A stretch of DNA of 64,000 nucleotides from Brevibacterium sp. UCMA 11754 (GCF_021532275.1 NZ_JACBOT010000028.1:1-64000); one strand, 5' to 3'. Shown: positions 1 to 9,755, counted from the stretch's first letter. The notes: a model not told the origin generated them from the sequence alone. Translations and numbers: made by a program.

Positions 1-57
1 GCCCCTCTCGGAACGGAGGACCTATGTCAAGGCAGGGCCCCTCTCGGAACGGAGGAC
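1..57. repeat. 21-bp direct repeat, two copies, period 36 bp
   Basis: The same 21 bases (beginning GCCCCTCTCGG, ending GGAGGAC) occur at 1-21 and 37-57, separated by 15 bases. The first copy starts at the window edge, so more copies may lie outside. The unit has only weak internal symmetry (CCTC/GAGG). No gene covers it; it lies downstream of the minus-strand membrane gene ending at 86. Confidence 0.75.
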
Positions 58-85
58 GCGTGCTTGACAGAGCCCGCAAACGGGG

Positions 86-364
86 TCAGTCGGACGTGTC
101 CCATTTCAGTACATAGGCGATGGCGAACCCTGCCAAGCCGGTAATTGCTGCGCAGGCCGTAGTCGGCGCGAAGAGTACATCCATGGCGCCTGAGACCAGC
201 GTCTGCTGAGCAAAGAGCGCACCGGCCAATTGGGTTAGCACAAGTACCGTTCCCAAAACGAGGAATGCTACGAGCGTGATCTTGAAGAGCAGAAGGAGCA
301 GCCACGCCAGAAGCGCGCGGATCCCGGTTGGCGTGGTGTCATCCTGAGAAGAGTTCTCGGACAT
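86..364 (-). CDS. Small membrane protein, putative partner of the adjacent TRAP-like permease
   Basis: A 92-aa protein with a short polar N-terminus (about residues 1-15) and three hydrophobic stretches (about 19-46, 50-62 and 66-85), so probably two or three membrane segments. An AAGGAG ribosome site seven bases upstream supports the ATG at 364. It lies 77 bp downstream of a DctM-like large permease on the same strand, so it may stand in for the small DctQ subunit. DctQ proteins usually have about 160 residues and four helices, so this one is short and I see no diagnostic motif. The role as a transporter subunit is inferred from position alone. Confidence 0.6.
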   Translation of the reverse strand: MSENSSQDDTTPTGIRALLAWLLLLLFKITLVAFLVLGTVLVLTQLAGALFAQQTLVSGAMDVLFAPTTACAAITGLAGFAIAYVLKWDTSD

Positions 365-441
365 TGTCGGACTCCTTGTTCGAATCTGTAGGTATGGTCA
401 GTTGATGGAGAACGTCAGTCGAGGCTGATCGTTCAGGTTGT

Positions 442-1794
442 TCAGGCGATACTGAAGATCGGTAGCAGGCCGAGTGCGACCAGTGAGCCCAAAATGATGG
501 TGGGTATCACGAACCAGAGAATGAGTCTGACGAACAGCTTTCCCGGATCGACTCCTGCGATGCCGGAGACGATATAGATCGGTGCTGCTCCAGGAGGGGA
601 GCAGCCTTCGGTTGCGGAGAACAGAAGCACAGCCACTGCAGCAGGGACCGGGCCAGCTCCAGCTGCGGTCAGCGCCGTGAAGGCAACCCCGCCGACTGCG
701 GCAATGGTTGCGGTTGACGTCAGTGGCGCTGCTAGCAGGACTACCAGCGAGCCGACAGCAAGTGCGACGACGAGGCCAGGCGCCTCGATTCTGCTCATGA
801 ATACCGCGAGGTCTTCCGAGAGTCCCAATTCGCCCAGCGCACTGGCAGCGGCGAAAGCGAAGAACAGCGTCGCACCGACGAGAGAGTATTGGGGGGCAAC
901 TTTATCGAGTAGCTTGTTCCAGCTCTTCGCCGACCGAGGCAGGTGCTTTGCGCCCACCATCAAGCAGGCCAGAAGGATCATGACCGGGATCCACACGATG
1001 ATACTGATTGACTCAAAGGTCTCTGCTCCCAGGCGTCCAGTGAGCCAATCGGCTCCCGGGCCGACCGTCAGCAGCAGAGGGACGGCGATGCCAATGTAGA
1101 TGAACAGCGAGGTCCATCCTTGGCGAATGGCCGCCTTGAACGGCTGGATGTCAGCCCGTTCGACCTTGTCGACGCCGTAGATGCGGATCCATATAGTGAC
1201 AACGATCAGTCGGTACAACAATGCCCAAGCACCGCCGCAGAAAAGACCGATGAACAACTGATCTGCTGCAACGAACGGAGCGACCGCGGCCGAGCCGAGA
1301 AGCACGAACATCGAGGACGAGGGCGGGAAGCTGGGGCCGAGTCCGGAGCTTCCGGCGACCAACGAGGCCGCGATCTCCGGTTTCCAGTTGGATCTGGTCA
1401 TCCACGGGATCGTCACTGATCCGACCGCTGCGGCGTTCCCTGATCCGGAACCGGAGATCGTGCCGAATAGCGCAGATGCCACTGTGGACACATACCCCGC
1501 TCCGCCTCTGACGCGGCCGAAGACAGAATTGAGAATCTCCACCTGCTTCTCCATGAGCCCCAGCTCTTTGAGCATGAAGCCCATGAATATGAACGCTAGT
1601 GCGGCGAACACGACCTGTTCCTGCAGCGCATCAACTATGCCGGTACCAAGGATCTGGAAGAAGTCTTTGCCGCCGAACAAGCAGACGACGACGAAGCCCA
1701 GCAACATGGACTCGCCGATATTGCGTTTGATCACCACGTTCCACACGATGATGAAGGCCAAGTAGGCAACCATTGCCCAGATGGAAAGGGACAT
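442..1794 (-). CDS. TRAP-type transporter large permease (DctM-like)
   Basis: A very hydrophobic protein of about 450 aa with 11-13 predicted helices. The glycine-rich stretch GTISGSGSGNAAAVGSV, followed by TIPWM, is typical of DctM large subunits, which carry the substrate through the membrane with sodium. An in-frame ATG lies further upstream at 1878, but the residues it adds are not membrane-like; the ATG at 1794 begins MSLSIWAM and has AGGA upstream, so I chose it. It is followed by a small membrane protein gene. No periplasmic binding protein gene is visible in the window. It diverges from an MHS symporter gene, so the two may share regulation. Substrate unknown, probably an organic acid. 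Confidence 0.75.
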   Translation of the reverse strand: MSLSIWAMVAYLAFIIVWNVVIKRNIGESMLLGFVVVCLFGGKDFFQILGTGIVDALQEQVVFAALAFIFMGFMLKELGLMEKQVEILNSVFGRVRGGAGYVSTVASALFGTISGSGSGNAAAVGSVTIPWMTRSNWKPEIAASLVAGSSGLGPSFPPSSSMFVLLGSAAVAPFVAADQLFIGLFCGGAWALLYRLIVVTIWIRIYGVDKVERADIQPFKAAIRQGWTSLFIYIGIAVPLLLTVGPGADWLTGRLGAETFESISIIVWIPVMILLACLMVGAKHLPRSAKSWNKLLDKVAPQYSLVGATLFFAFAAASALGELGLSEDLAVFMSRIEAPGLVVALAVGSLVVLLAAPLTSTATIAAVGGVAFTALTAAGAGPVPAAVAVLLFSATEGCSPPGAAPIYIVSGIAGVDPGKLFVRLILWFVIPTIILGSLVALGLLPIFSIA

Positions 1795-2274
1795 AGAGAG
1801 TAATCCTGTCGGTCGTCGATGCGAACAGAGCAAAGCTGTCGAACACCCGCTGAATGAGATCGGAAGCCCAGTGCGCAATCAAGGGCAGGGTCGAGTGCAT
1901 CCGTGCACTCAAAGCTCTGTCGATGGTGTTGGCCCGGTGTCAGCTTCTCCTTTGAGCGGTGTCGAACCTTGCGATCGCTTCGCAAATCTCGTCATTGGAA
2001 TTGCTACAGGCAAGTCAAACAGTGCCCAGTAGAGATTGTCAACAATACTGCAAGCAAAGTTAGTAACAATACCCCGAGGGTGCGCAGCTGGCTCATGGTC
2101 GCTCCATGTCCTGCGGGGTTGACGCGCAGGACCCAGGGGCAGACGGATCCTGCTCGCGGACCGACTGAAGATCGCATGCGGATCTGTACTCGAGTTCTAT
2201 GTTAACAAAAATGTTGACAATCATAACCTGTTTGTAGATTATTGAGAATGTTCAGTTTCCAATGAGGGGGTTCC
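1795..2274. promoter_or_regulatory. Divergent transporter promoter region with repeated GTTGACA/TGTCAAC motifs
   Basis: This 480-bp gap separates two divergent transporter genes. The plus side has TTGACA at 2214-2219 and GATTAT at 2237-2242, a 17-bp spacer that suits the downstream symporter. ATTGTCAACA (2035-2044) reappears inverted as TGTTGACAAT (2212-2221), and ATGTTAACA (2199-2207) is repeated directly as ATGTTGACA (2211-2219) with a 12-bp period. These may be operator half-sites for an unlinked regulator. No coding sequence is credible here. Confidence 0.5.
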
Positions 2275-3666
2275 ATGACAGAGTCGTCACCTACGCCGCA
2301 GCAGGGACCGCCCCCTGTCGTTGTCGACGACGAGGGGCGTCAGCTGACGCTGAGTACAGTTGAGATGCGCAGAATCTTGGCGTCGAGCTTCATCGGATCT
2401 GCGATAGAGTTCTATGACTTTCTCCTCTACGCGACGGCATCGTCAATCGTCTTTGCCTCTCTCTATTTCACCGGATTCGGCAGCGGAAGTTTGGCGGTAT
2501 TCGCTTCATTCGCGACTCTTGCTGCAGGCTATTTGGCTCGGCCGCTCGGAGGAGTGATCTTCGGGCACTTCGGCGACCGACTCGGTCGGAAGAAGACCCT
2601 TGTGCTTTCAATGATCATCATGGGAAGTGTTACCGTCATCGTCGGACTGATGCCTCCTGCATCGATGATCGGCATCATTGCTCCGATCTCTTTGTTGGTC
2701 CTCCGGGTGATTCAGGGCATCGCTGTCGGCGGTGAGTGGGGTGGCGCTGCGCTCATGGCGCTGGAACATGCACCCAAGGCCAAGCGGGGATTTGCCGCGT
2801 CATTCGCCAATGCCGGTGGGCCGGCCGGGGCTGTGCTTGCGACTGTCGTCATGTCTGTCATGACCGTGCTCACCGGCGATCAGTTCGTTGTGTGGGGCTG
2901 GAGGATCCCGTTCCTTCTCTCTGCGGTGCTCATCGTCGTCGGCCTGGTGATCAGGTTGAAAGTGTCGGAGTCGCCGGTGTTCCAGACGCTCGAAGAAGAA
3001 CATGACCGTCGACGGATTCCGATCTTCGATGTGCTATGCAACCATCTGAAGCCTGTTCTCATCGGCTTGGCAGTGGCTGTGAGCGTGTACACGACGCAAT
3101 CGCTTGTCACGGTGTGGGGAGTGTCCATGGCTGTCGATGCGGGCGAGGACAAGACGTGGGTGCTGAACTGGAAGGCCGGTGGCTCCCTCATCATGATTCT
3201 CACCTGCTTCGTGTCCGCACGCCTGAGCGACAGGATCGGTAGGGCGCGCATGATCTTCATCGCCTGCTTGGTCGTTGCGGCTTCTGCATTTCCCATAACG
3301 TTTCTTATCGGATCGGGTCGCATCGAGATGTTCTCTGTCGCGATTCTTTTTGGACAGGGAATCGTTCAGGGGCTCATCTACGGTCCGATCTCGGCATATG
3401 TGGCAGAGCTGTTTCCAGCGTCTGTGCGCTACACGGGCGCGTCCGTCGCCTACCAGGGAGCAGCGGCTCTGGGCGCAGGAATCACTCCTATGCTCGCTTC
3501 GGCTCTTATGCTGCTTCCGTTCGGAGGTCTGTGGTGGGTCGGCACAATTTGGGCGCTGGTTGCTCTGTTCGGTGCCCTGGTCGTCGCGCTTCATCAAACC
3601 GCGATAGATCCCGAGAACAAAGTCCGGGCACGCTCTCAGCAATTGGAATCGACCACTATCGCCTGA
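2275..3666 (+). CDS. MFS transporter, metabolite:H+ symporter (MHS) family
   Basis: A 463-aa twelve-helix transporter. The start of helix 1 (SSFIGSAIEFYDFLLYATAS) and the loop GHFGDRLGRKKTLV are hallmarks of the MHS branch of the major facilitator superfamily (ProP, KgtP and ShiA relatives), which import organic acids, betaines or aromatic acids with protons. The second-half loop SARLSDRIGRARM repeats the motif, as expected. The ATG at 2275 follows GAGGGGG. A strong hairpin lies just after the stop. It diverges from the DctM-like gene, so both may serve uptake of related carboxylates. The exact substrate cannot be read from the sequence. Confidence 0.85.
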   Translation: MTESSPTPQQGPPPVVVDDEGRQLTLSTVEMRRILASSFIGSAIEFYDFLLYATASSIVFASLYFTGFGSGSLAVFASFATLAAGYLARPLGGVIFGHFGDRLGRKKTLVLSMIIMGSVTVIVGLMPPASMIGIIAPISLLVLRVIQGIAVGGEWGGAALMALEHAPKAKRGFAASFANAGGPAGAVLATVVMSVMTVLTGDQFVVWGWRIPFLLSAVLIVVGLVIRLKVSESPVFQTLEEEHDRRRIPIFDVLCNHLKPVLIGLAVAVSVYTTQSLVTVWGVSMAVDAGEDKTWVLNWKAGGSLIMILTCFVSARLSDRIGRARMIFIACLVVAASAFPITFLIGSGRIEMFSVAILFGQGIVQGLIYGPISAYVAELFPASVRYTGASVAYQGAAALGAGITPMLASALMLLPFGGLWWVGTIWALVALFGALVVALHQTAIDPENKVRARSQQLESTTIA

Positions 3667-3691
3667 GACGCTCATTCTGTGAGGCGACTCG

Positions 3692-3719
3692 CCCGGGTTC
3701 AGAGTAGACTGAGCCCGGG
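3692..3719 (+). terminator. Hairpin after the MHS symporter gene
   Basis: CCCGGGTTCAG (3692-3702) pairs with CTGAGCCCGGG (3709-3719) across a 6-base loop, with a single G-U pair, giving an 11-bp stem 26 bases after the stop codon. The T-tract that follows is weak (TGATTT). Confidence 0.6.
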
Positions 3720-4202
3720 TGATTTCGCATTGAGGCTGGCGACTAACGAGGACCCGCGACTCCCCCAATGAGCGAGAGTCAGGGGTGCCTGAACTCCTCC
3801 CCCGGGCGACTACACGGCAAGGTATCGTACTCTCCATCATTTCCTTAGCACCACCAATAGCCAATTCAGGATCTGCGGGAAGGGCAACAGACAGGGGTGC
3901 AAGCCCTTGAAGGATGGCACTGGATCCTACAGATTGTGGAGAGCCGGTGAGTTGGCCTCCGCACGACGAGGAATGCGGATCAGACGCTCATCATCGATCT
4001 CGAGACCGCCACGGTGCCAGCGTTGTTCGTTCCGGCCGCGGTCCTCCATAGTGCTTGAGGATTTTGACAAGTTGGTGAGACAGATGCCGTCTCATGCTTG
4101 TGTCACATCTCAGGTCAGCGCGGTGCTCCTCTGACAAGTTCCGCTAGACCCTACAATGCTGATCTCATCGCGATCATCCCCTCGCGCGGCGACAATGGGG
4201 AC
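3720..4202. other. Non-coding gap with a run of small hairpins (3880-3977)
   Basis: No convincing gene is present. Between 3880 and 3977 there are consecutive possible hairpins: AAGGGC/GCCCTT (3880-3908), AGGAT/ATCCT (3911-3928), GGAG-A-GCC/GGC-CTCC (3938-3960, one bulged A) and a weaker CGCA/TGCG (3960-3977). This could be a structured RNA upstream of the UvrA-like pseudogene or an element remnant. I do not recognise any known RNA family. Confidence 0.35.
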
Positions 4203-6448
4203 ATGAGCAATCACCAGATGATCGAGATTCGAGGCGCCCGCGTGCACAACCTGGCGAACATCGATGTCGACGTCCCATTGGGTTCGCTGGTCGGTATCGC
4301 CGGTGTCTCCGGTTCGGGCAAGTCGTCCCTGGCGATGGGAGTCCTGTACGCGGAAGGCTCTCGGCGCTACATCGAAGCGCTGTCCACTTACACGCGCCGC
4401 AGGATGAGCCAAGCGCCGCGTGCCGACGTCGACCGGGTCAGTCACGTGCCTGCCGCTCTGGCTCTGCGACAGCGCCCGGGCATCCCCGGCGTCAGATCGA
4501 CCTTCGGCACGTCCACCGAACTGCTCAACGTCGTCCGGCTCATGTTCTCGCGCCTGGCGTCACATGTCTGCCCGAACGGCCACCGGCAGGAACCGACGCT
4601 CAATGTCGCGGCAGAGGAGCCCTCCGCTTGCCTCAGCTGCGGAGCGAACGTTCACGCTCCAGGAGAAGAGGAGCTGGCCTTCAATTCGGTGGGAGCCTGC
4701 CCATCCTGTGAAGGGACGGGCATTGTACGCAAGGTCGACGATGCCTCCCTGATCCGTGACGAGGACATGAGCATCGACGATGGAACGGTGATTCCATGGC
4801 AGATGTTCGGCTTCAACGTCCAACCGCAGATCGCACGCGAATTCGGCGTCCGCACGGACATCCCCTGGAAGGAGTTGAGCGCCGAGGAGAAGACCATCGT
4901 CTTCGATGGCCCGGAAGAGAAGAAGCACATCGCCGTCACTTCGAAGAAGGGTCTGCACGAGCTCGACTTCACCTTCCGCAATGCGCGACTGACCGTGAGC
5001 GAGGAGCTCAAACGCGCCACCGATGAGAAACGATTATCCCGGGTGAGCCGGTTCCTCACCGAACACACCTGCACCACGTGCCACGGCACCCGGCTCGCAC
5101 CTGCGGCGCTGCTGCCGAAGATCGGCGATCTCAATCTCGCCGATGTCACCGCCATGACCCTGAGCGAACTCAGCGACTGGGCCGGCACTGTCGCCGACAC
5201 CGTGCCGAAGACCATGCGCTCCATGTCCGAGGCACTGACCAGCACGCTCGGGCACATGTCGAAGCGACTGCTCGACCTCGGCCTGAGATCGAGATCGGCC
5301 CCGGTTCCGGCAACGACGGCGGAACGGTCGTCGCCACCGGAACGGTAAGCAGCCTCGGCGACAATCCGGATTCTCTCATCGGTGGGTTCCTCACCGGACG
5401 AGAAGATACTCTGGTCCGCACTTCTGCGGCGCCCGACCACGTCTTCGACAAGGGGACGATCAGGCTGCGCACCTCCCCCATCCACACCGTGCATGCGCTC
5501 GACGTCACGATCCCTCGGGGACGGATCACCGCGGTCACCGGAGTGTCCGGATCCGGGAAGAGCACGCTGGTTCTCGACAGCCTCATTCCCGCACTCCGTG
5601 CAACGGAACAAGCGCGTCTGCCCTCGCACGTCACCTCGATCGAGGGTGCCGGAATCGAGAAGGCCAGTGTCGTCGACGCCACCCCGATCGGGGTCAATGT
5701 CCGCTCGACCGTCGCCACATACTCGGGCATCCTCGATGAGCTCCGGCGTGCCTACGCCAAACTCGACTCGGCGAAGGCCGCCGGCCTGAGCGCCCGGGAC
5801 TTCTCCTACAACACCGGCTCTCTGCGGTGCCCGCGCTGCGAGGGGACGGGAGAGATCACACTCGACGTGCAGTTCCTCCCCGACGTCGACATCGCCTGCC
5901 CAGACTGCGAGGGCAGGCGCTACGGTCCCGACGCCGAGGCTCATCGCCGTCCCGGTGCTGACGGTGAGATTGCGCTGCCCGATCTGATGGCTATGACCGT
6001 CGCCGAGGCTGCCGGGCACGTTGCCGACCTGAGGAAGGTCACCACACGGCTGCAGGCGCTTCAGGAGGTGGGGCTGGGATATCTCACCCTCGGCGAGGCG
6101 ACTCCGGCCCTGTCCGGCGGTGAAGCGCAGCGTCTGCGTCTCGTCTCAGAACTCGATCGGACGCAGACTGGCACCCTGTTCGTCTTCGACGAGCCCACCA
6201 TCGGGCTCCATCCTTTGGACGTACGAGTGCTCATCGGCGTCCTGCAGCGACTCGTCGATCAGGGAGGCACCGTCGTCGTCATCGAACACGACCTCGATGC
6301 CATCGCCAACTCCGACCATGTCATCGACATGGGCCCGGGTGGCGGAGTGGACGGCGGTCGCATCGTGGTCGCCGGCACTCCGAACCAGGTTGCCGATGAG
6401 AAGGACAGCGTCACGGGACGATATCTGGCGAAGGAGGCGTCCCCCTGA
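4203..6448 (+). pseudogene. UvrA-paralogue ABC ATPase, broken by an internal deletion and frameshift
   Basis: Two reading frames together resemble a UvrA paralogue (a soluble double-ABC protein with zinc-finger modules, as in UvrA2 or drug-resistance UvrA-like proteins). The first frame runs from the ATG at 4203 to a stop at 5348: Walker [10 protein letters not shown], then cysteine pairs [13 protein letters not shown] and CTTCHGTR. The second frame resumes near 5285 with [13 protein letters not shown] and continues through a second Walker A (GVSGSGKST), CPRCEGTG, the signature LSGGEAQR and Walker B FVFDEPTIGLHP. Between LLDLGL and EIEIGPG the signature, Walker B and H-loop of the first ABC domain are missing (about 80 residues by comparison with UvrA), and the frame changes from 0 to 2. 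The first ABC site would be dead even if both halves were made. A sequencing or assembly error would not easily explain the loss of about 80 codons. Confidence 0.8.
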
Positions 6449-6514
6449 CCAGCATTCGACGGGCGAGTTGGCAGCAGTCTCCGGCGCGAAGACCGCTGCC
6501 AGCTCAGACAGCAG

Positions 6515-7783
6515 TCACACGGACCTCGTCTCCGGGTCCGCACCGTCCAACTGACCGTCCCGACTGAACCTGCGCAGCTGGGTCACATGGCTCGGGTTGA
6601 GCTCGGCGACGTTTGAGACCTGAAGCAGCTTCATCGTCCGCTCGACCTGTTCGCTGAGGATCGCGATCGTGCGATCGACGCCTTCCCTGCCACCGGCCAT
6701 GAGCCCGTAGAGGTAGGCGCGGCCGATGAGTGTGAAGTCCGCGCCCAAGGCCATTGCCGCGACGATGTCGGCACCATCGCGGATTCCCGTGTCGACGATG
6801 ATCTCGAGGTCATTGCCGACTTCCTTCGCCACCGAGGGCAGCAGTTCGAAGGGAACCGGGGCGCGGTCGAGCTGTCGTCCGCCGTGGTTCGACAGCACAA
6901 TGGCGTCGACGCCGAGATCGGCAAGCTTCCTGGCATCGGCAACAGTCTGGACGCCCTTGATCGCAAGCTTGCCCGGCCACATCTCTCGGATCGTGGCCAA
7001 GTCGTCAAAATCGATCGACGGATCCATGGCCGAGTTGAGCAGCTCGCCGACAGTTCCGCCTGTCTCGGACAGAGACGCGAACTGCAGCTTCTCCGTGGTC
7101 AGGAAGTCCCACCACCACCAGGGACGCGGAATCGCGTTGAGAACGGTCCTCGGCGAGAGCTGCGGCGGGATGGAGAACCCGTTGCGACTGTCCCTGATCC
7201 GGGCGCCGGCAATCGGAGTGTCCACGGTGAAGAAGAGCGTGTCATAGCCTGCCGCAGCCGCCCGCTCGACCAGACCGTAGGAGATCTCTCGCTGGCGCAT
7301 AACGTAGAGCTGGAACCAGTTCCGTCCGTTCGGGTTGACCTTCTTCACGTCCTCGATCGAGGTCGTGCCCAAGGTGGACAGGGTGAATGGAATGCCTGCT
7401 GCACCGGCTGCAGAGGCACCGGCGATCTCACCCTCGGTCTGCATCAGCCGGGTGAATCCCGTGGGCGCAATGCCGAAGGGCATCGCCGAACTGCCGCCAA
7501 GGATCTGTGTCGACGTATCGACCTGCGAGACATCGTTGAGGATGGAGGGGTGGAACTCGATGTCCTGGAAGGCCTGCACGGAGCGCTCCATCGAGATCTC
7601 CCCCTCCGCTGCGCCGTCTGTGTAGTCGAACGCGGCTGCGGGAGTGCGCCGCTTGGCTATCTGGCGCAGGTCCGCGATCGTGAACGCCGATTCGAGACGG
7701 CGTTTCCGTGAGTCGAGCTCGAACTTCTTGAACTTCATCAGCTCGAAGATCTCGGACGGATTGGGCAGTTGTCTCTTGACCAT
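6515..7783 (-). CDS. lldD: L-lactate dehydrogenase, FMN-dependent (LldD)
   Basis: A 422-aa member of the FMN-dependent alpha-hydroxyacid dehydrogenase family (TIM barrel), expected to oxidise L-lactate to pyruvate at the membrane and pass electrons to quinone. Visible landmarks are [13 protein letters not shown] near the N-terminus, [12 protein letters not shown], the active-site block SNHGGRQLD with the catalytic histidine, and the phosphate-binding [18 protein letters not shown] followed by IGRAYLYGL. It is about 40 residues longer than the E. coli enzyme, with an N-terminal extension. It lies 74 bp downstream of lldP on the same strand, so the two are probably cotranscribed under the divergent LldR. 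Assignment to lactate rather than glycolate or mandelate rests mainly on this context. Confidence 0.9.
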   Translation of the reverse strand: MVKRQLPNPSEIFELMKFKKFELDSRKRRLESAFTIADLRQIAKRRTPAAAFDYTDGAAEGEISMERSVQAFQDIEFHPSILNDVSQVDTSTQILGGSSAMPFGIAPTGFTRLMQTEGEIAGASAAGAAGIPFTLSTLGTTSIEDVKKVNPNGRNWFQLYVMRQREISYGLVERAAAAGYDTLFFTVDTPIAGARIRDSRNGFSIPPQLSPRTVLNAIPRPWWWWDFLTTEKLQFASLSETGGTVGELLNSAMDPSIDFDDLATIREMWPGKLAIKGVQTVADARKLADLGVDAIVLSNHGGRQLDRAPVPFELLPSVAKEVGNDLEIIVDTGIRDGADIVAAMALGADFTLIGRAYLYGLMAGGREGVDRTIAILSEQVERTMKLLQVSNVAELNPSHVTQLRRFSRDGQLDGADPETRSV

Positions 7784-7811
7784 TGGCAGTCTCTTTCTCT
7801 TCAGTTCGTAT

Positions 7812-7846
7812 TCTTCAGTGTTCAGTCTTCAGTATTCAGCCTTCAG
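7812..7846 (-). repeat. Five 7-bp tandem repeats between lldP and lldD
   Basis: Five consecutive heptamers of the form NNTTCAG (plus strand) occupy 7812-7846; on the coding strand they read CTGAANN. A further TCAG lies at 7801-7804 with altered spacing. They fill much of the 74-bp spacer between lldP and lldD, upstream of the lldD ribosome site. Confidence 0.8.
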
Positions 7847-7857
7847 CTCGCTGGGCC

Positions 7858-9549
7858 TCACGCCCCGCCGGGAACCATCCACGACAGGACGGTCGACTGC
7901 AGGCCGACCAGCAGGCACATGACGACGAGCATGCCCAGCGACCACCAGATGACGCGGCGGAAGATCGAGGCCTCCTGACCGAGGAGACCGACCGCTGTAG
8001 CTGCGATGGTGAGGTTCTGCGGGCTGATCATCTTGCCCACGACTCCACCGGAGCTGTTGGCAGCCACCAACAGGACGGGATCGATCCCGGCCTTCGTCGC
8101 GGCAGTCTGCTGCAGCGTCGCGAAAAGTGCGTTGGCACTGGTGTCAGATCCGGTCACTGCTGTGCCGAGCCAGCCGAGGATCGGTGAGAGGAAGGCGAAC
8201 AGCGTCCCGGCTCCGGCGATCCAGGTGCCGATTGTGATCGTCTGTCCCGACAGATTCATGACGTAGGCCAGCGCCAGGACGAGTCCGACGGTGAGAATGG
8301 AGAAACGCATTTTGACGACATTGTCGACGAAGACCTGGAACGCGTCCTTGACGGTCATCTTGTACACGATGGCGACGATCATGCCTGAGACCAGCAGCAT
8401 CGTGCCCGGTGATGACAACCATTGGAAGTTGTAGACCGTGCTCGTCGACAGCTCCCCTGCAGCGGTCATGATGTTCCCATCCAGCCCCGGCCAAGGAATT
8501 TTGACATCGGTGCCGGCCAGCCACTTGTCGATGACCGGGATCAGTTTGGCACCGGAGAAGATGACGATGACGATGAGGTAGGGGAAGAGCGCCATCAACA
8601 CTCGCTTGCCGGTCAGAGGTGCCGCCTTCGTGTCCACAGAGGTCGCCACAGCTGCGGCTGCTCCACCGGCATCGGGCGCGCTGGCCTTCTCCCGACTGCG
8701 TTCGTCGGCCATCTTATCCAGGGCGTCCTGGCCGCCGACGGGCTTCCAGAACTGGAGCATGATCACTGCGGCAGCGAGGCCCATGAGCGAGGCGATGATG
8801 TCGGTCATTTCGACCGAGAGATAGTTCGCAGAGACGAACTGCGCTGCCCCGAACACGACCCCGACGACCAGAGCAAGTGGCCATAGCTGACGCAGACCTC
8901 GCTTGCCGTCGACGAGGAAGATGAGGAACAGAGGCACGATGGCAGCCAGCAACGGAGTCTGGTGACCGACCATGGCACCGATCTCCTTGTAGTCGATCCC
9001 GGTGAGGTTGCCGGCGGTGATGATCGGGATGGCGATCGCGCCGAAGGCGACCGGAGCAGTGTTGGCCACCAGCACGACGACTGCAGCTCGCATGGCGGTG
9101 AAGCCGACTGCGATGAGCATGACACCGGTGATGGCAACCGGGGCACCGAATCCGGCAAGGGCTTCGAGCAGTCCCCCGAAGCAGAAAGCGACCAGGATCG
9201 CCTGCACGCGAGGATCATCGGAGATGACGTTGATGACCAATCTGAGGTCTTCGAAGTGTCCTGACTTCACCGTCAGTTCGTAGAGCCAGATGGCGGTGAT
9301 GACGATCCACATGATCGGAAACAGTCCGAAGGCGAATCCCTGGCTCGCCGAGAGGCCAGCCAGCCCGACCGGCATGCCGTAGACGAGGATGGCAACGATC
9401 AGGGCGACGATGACTGCCGCCAGTCCTGCCCAGTGGGCCTTCCATTTCAAGAACCCGAGGGTGACGAAGATGGTCAGCAGCGGCAGCAGCGCAGCCAGCG
9501 ATGACCACAGGAGGCTGTCTGCAAGTGGCGCGATTTCAGGAGTGTACAT
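7858..9549 (-). CDS. lldP: L-lactate permease (LldP/LctP family)
   Basis: A 563-aa polytopic membrane protein of the lactate permease family, which imports L-lactate (often also glycolate) with protons. Characteristic stretches include FGGLLEALAGFGAPVAITG, which holds the family's GFGxPVA motif, and the C-terminal GSDTSANALF and NSSGGVVGKMISPQN. A polar loop near residues 275-305 (ADERSREKASAPDAGG...) is probably cytoplasmic. The ATG at 9549 has AGGAG six bases upstream. It is the first gene of the lldP-lldD unit and diverges from lldR, with a GntR-type operator in the shared promoter. Confidence 0.93.
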   Translation of the reverse strand: MYTPEIAPLADSLLWSSLAALLPLLTIFVTLGFLKWKAHWAGLAAVIVALIVAILVYGMPVGLAGLSASQGFAFGLFPIMWIVITAIWLYELTVKSGHFEDLRLVINVISDDPRVQAILVAFCFGGLLEALAGFGAPVAITGVMLIAVGFTAMRAAVVVLVANTAPVAFGAIAIPIITAGNLTGIDYKEIGAMVGHQTPLLAAIVPLFLIFLVDGKRGLRQLWPLALVVGVVFGAAQFVSANYLSVEMTDIIASLMGLAAAVIMLQFWKPVGGQDALDKMADERSREKASAPDAGGAAAAVATSVDTKAAPLTGKRVLMALFPYLIVIVIFSGAKLIPVIDKWLAGTDVKIPWPGLDGNIMTAAGELSTSTVYNFQWLSSPGTMLLVSGMIVAIVYKMTVKDAFQVFVDNVVKMRFSILTVGLVLALAYVMNLSGQTITIGTWIAGAGTLFAFLSPILGWLGTAVTGSDTSANALFATLQQTAATKAGIDPVLLVAANSSGGVVGKMISPQNLTIAATAVGLLGQEASIFRRVIWWSLGMLVVMCLLVGLQSTVLSWMVPGGA

Positions 9550-9648
9550 ATTTTCTCCTGCACGGTCGGTGCTCGACTACAGCGTCTGCGTTTCGACGTT
9601 GAACGCGCCCGAACATGCATACTCGATGGGCTTCAGTATGTCCTTTGT

Positions 9649-9661
9649 GTGGTCAGACCAC
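9649..9661. promoter_or_regulatory. Putative LldR operator
   Basis: GTGGTCAGACCAC is a perfect 13-bp palindrome with one central base. It fits the TGGTnnnACCA pattern bound by FadR-type GntR regulators such as LldR and PdhR. It lies about 95-100 bp from both lldP and lldR starts, so one site could control both genes. Confidence 0.75.
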
Positions 9662-9755
9662 TAAAGTGAGTGTAGGACCGGATGTGATCCAGGTCAAGAA
9701 TTCATACCCGATGAGGCAGGGTCCTATTATGGCGAGGTGCGAAAAGTGAGTACTC

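Noticed and set aside
1..57. CRISPR array
   Set aside because: Only two 21-bp copies with a 15-bp spacer; no cas gene in the window and the unit is too short.
3907..4134. 75-codon plus-strand frame in the gap before the UvrA-like pseudogene
   Set aside because: No ribosome site, arginine/serine-rich shadow composition, and it covers the run of hairpins.
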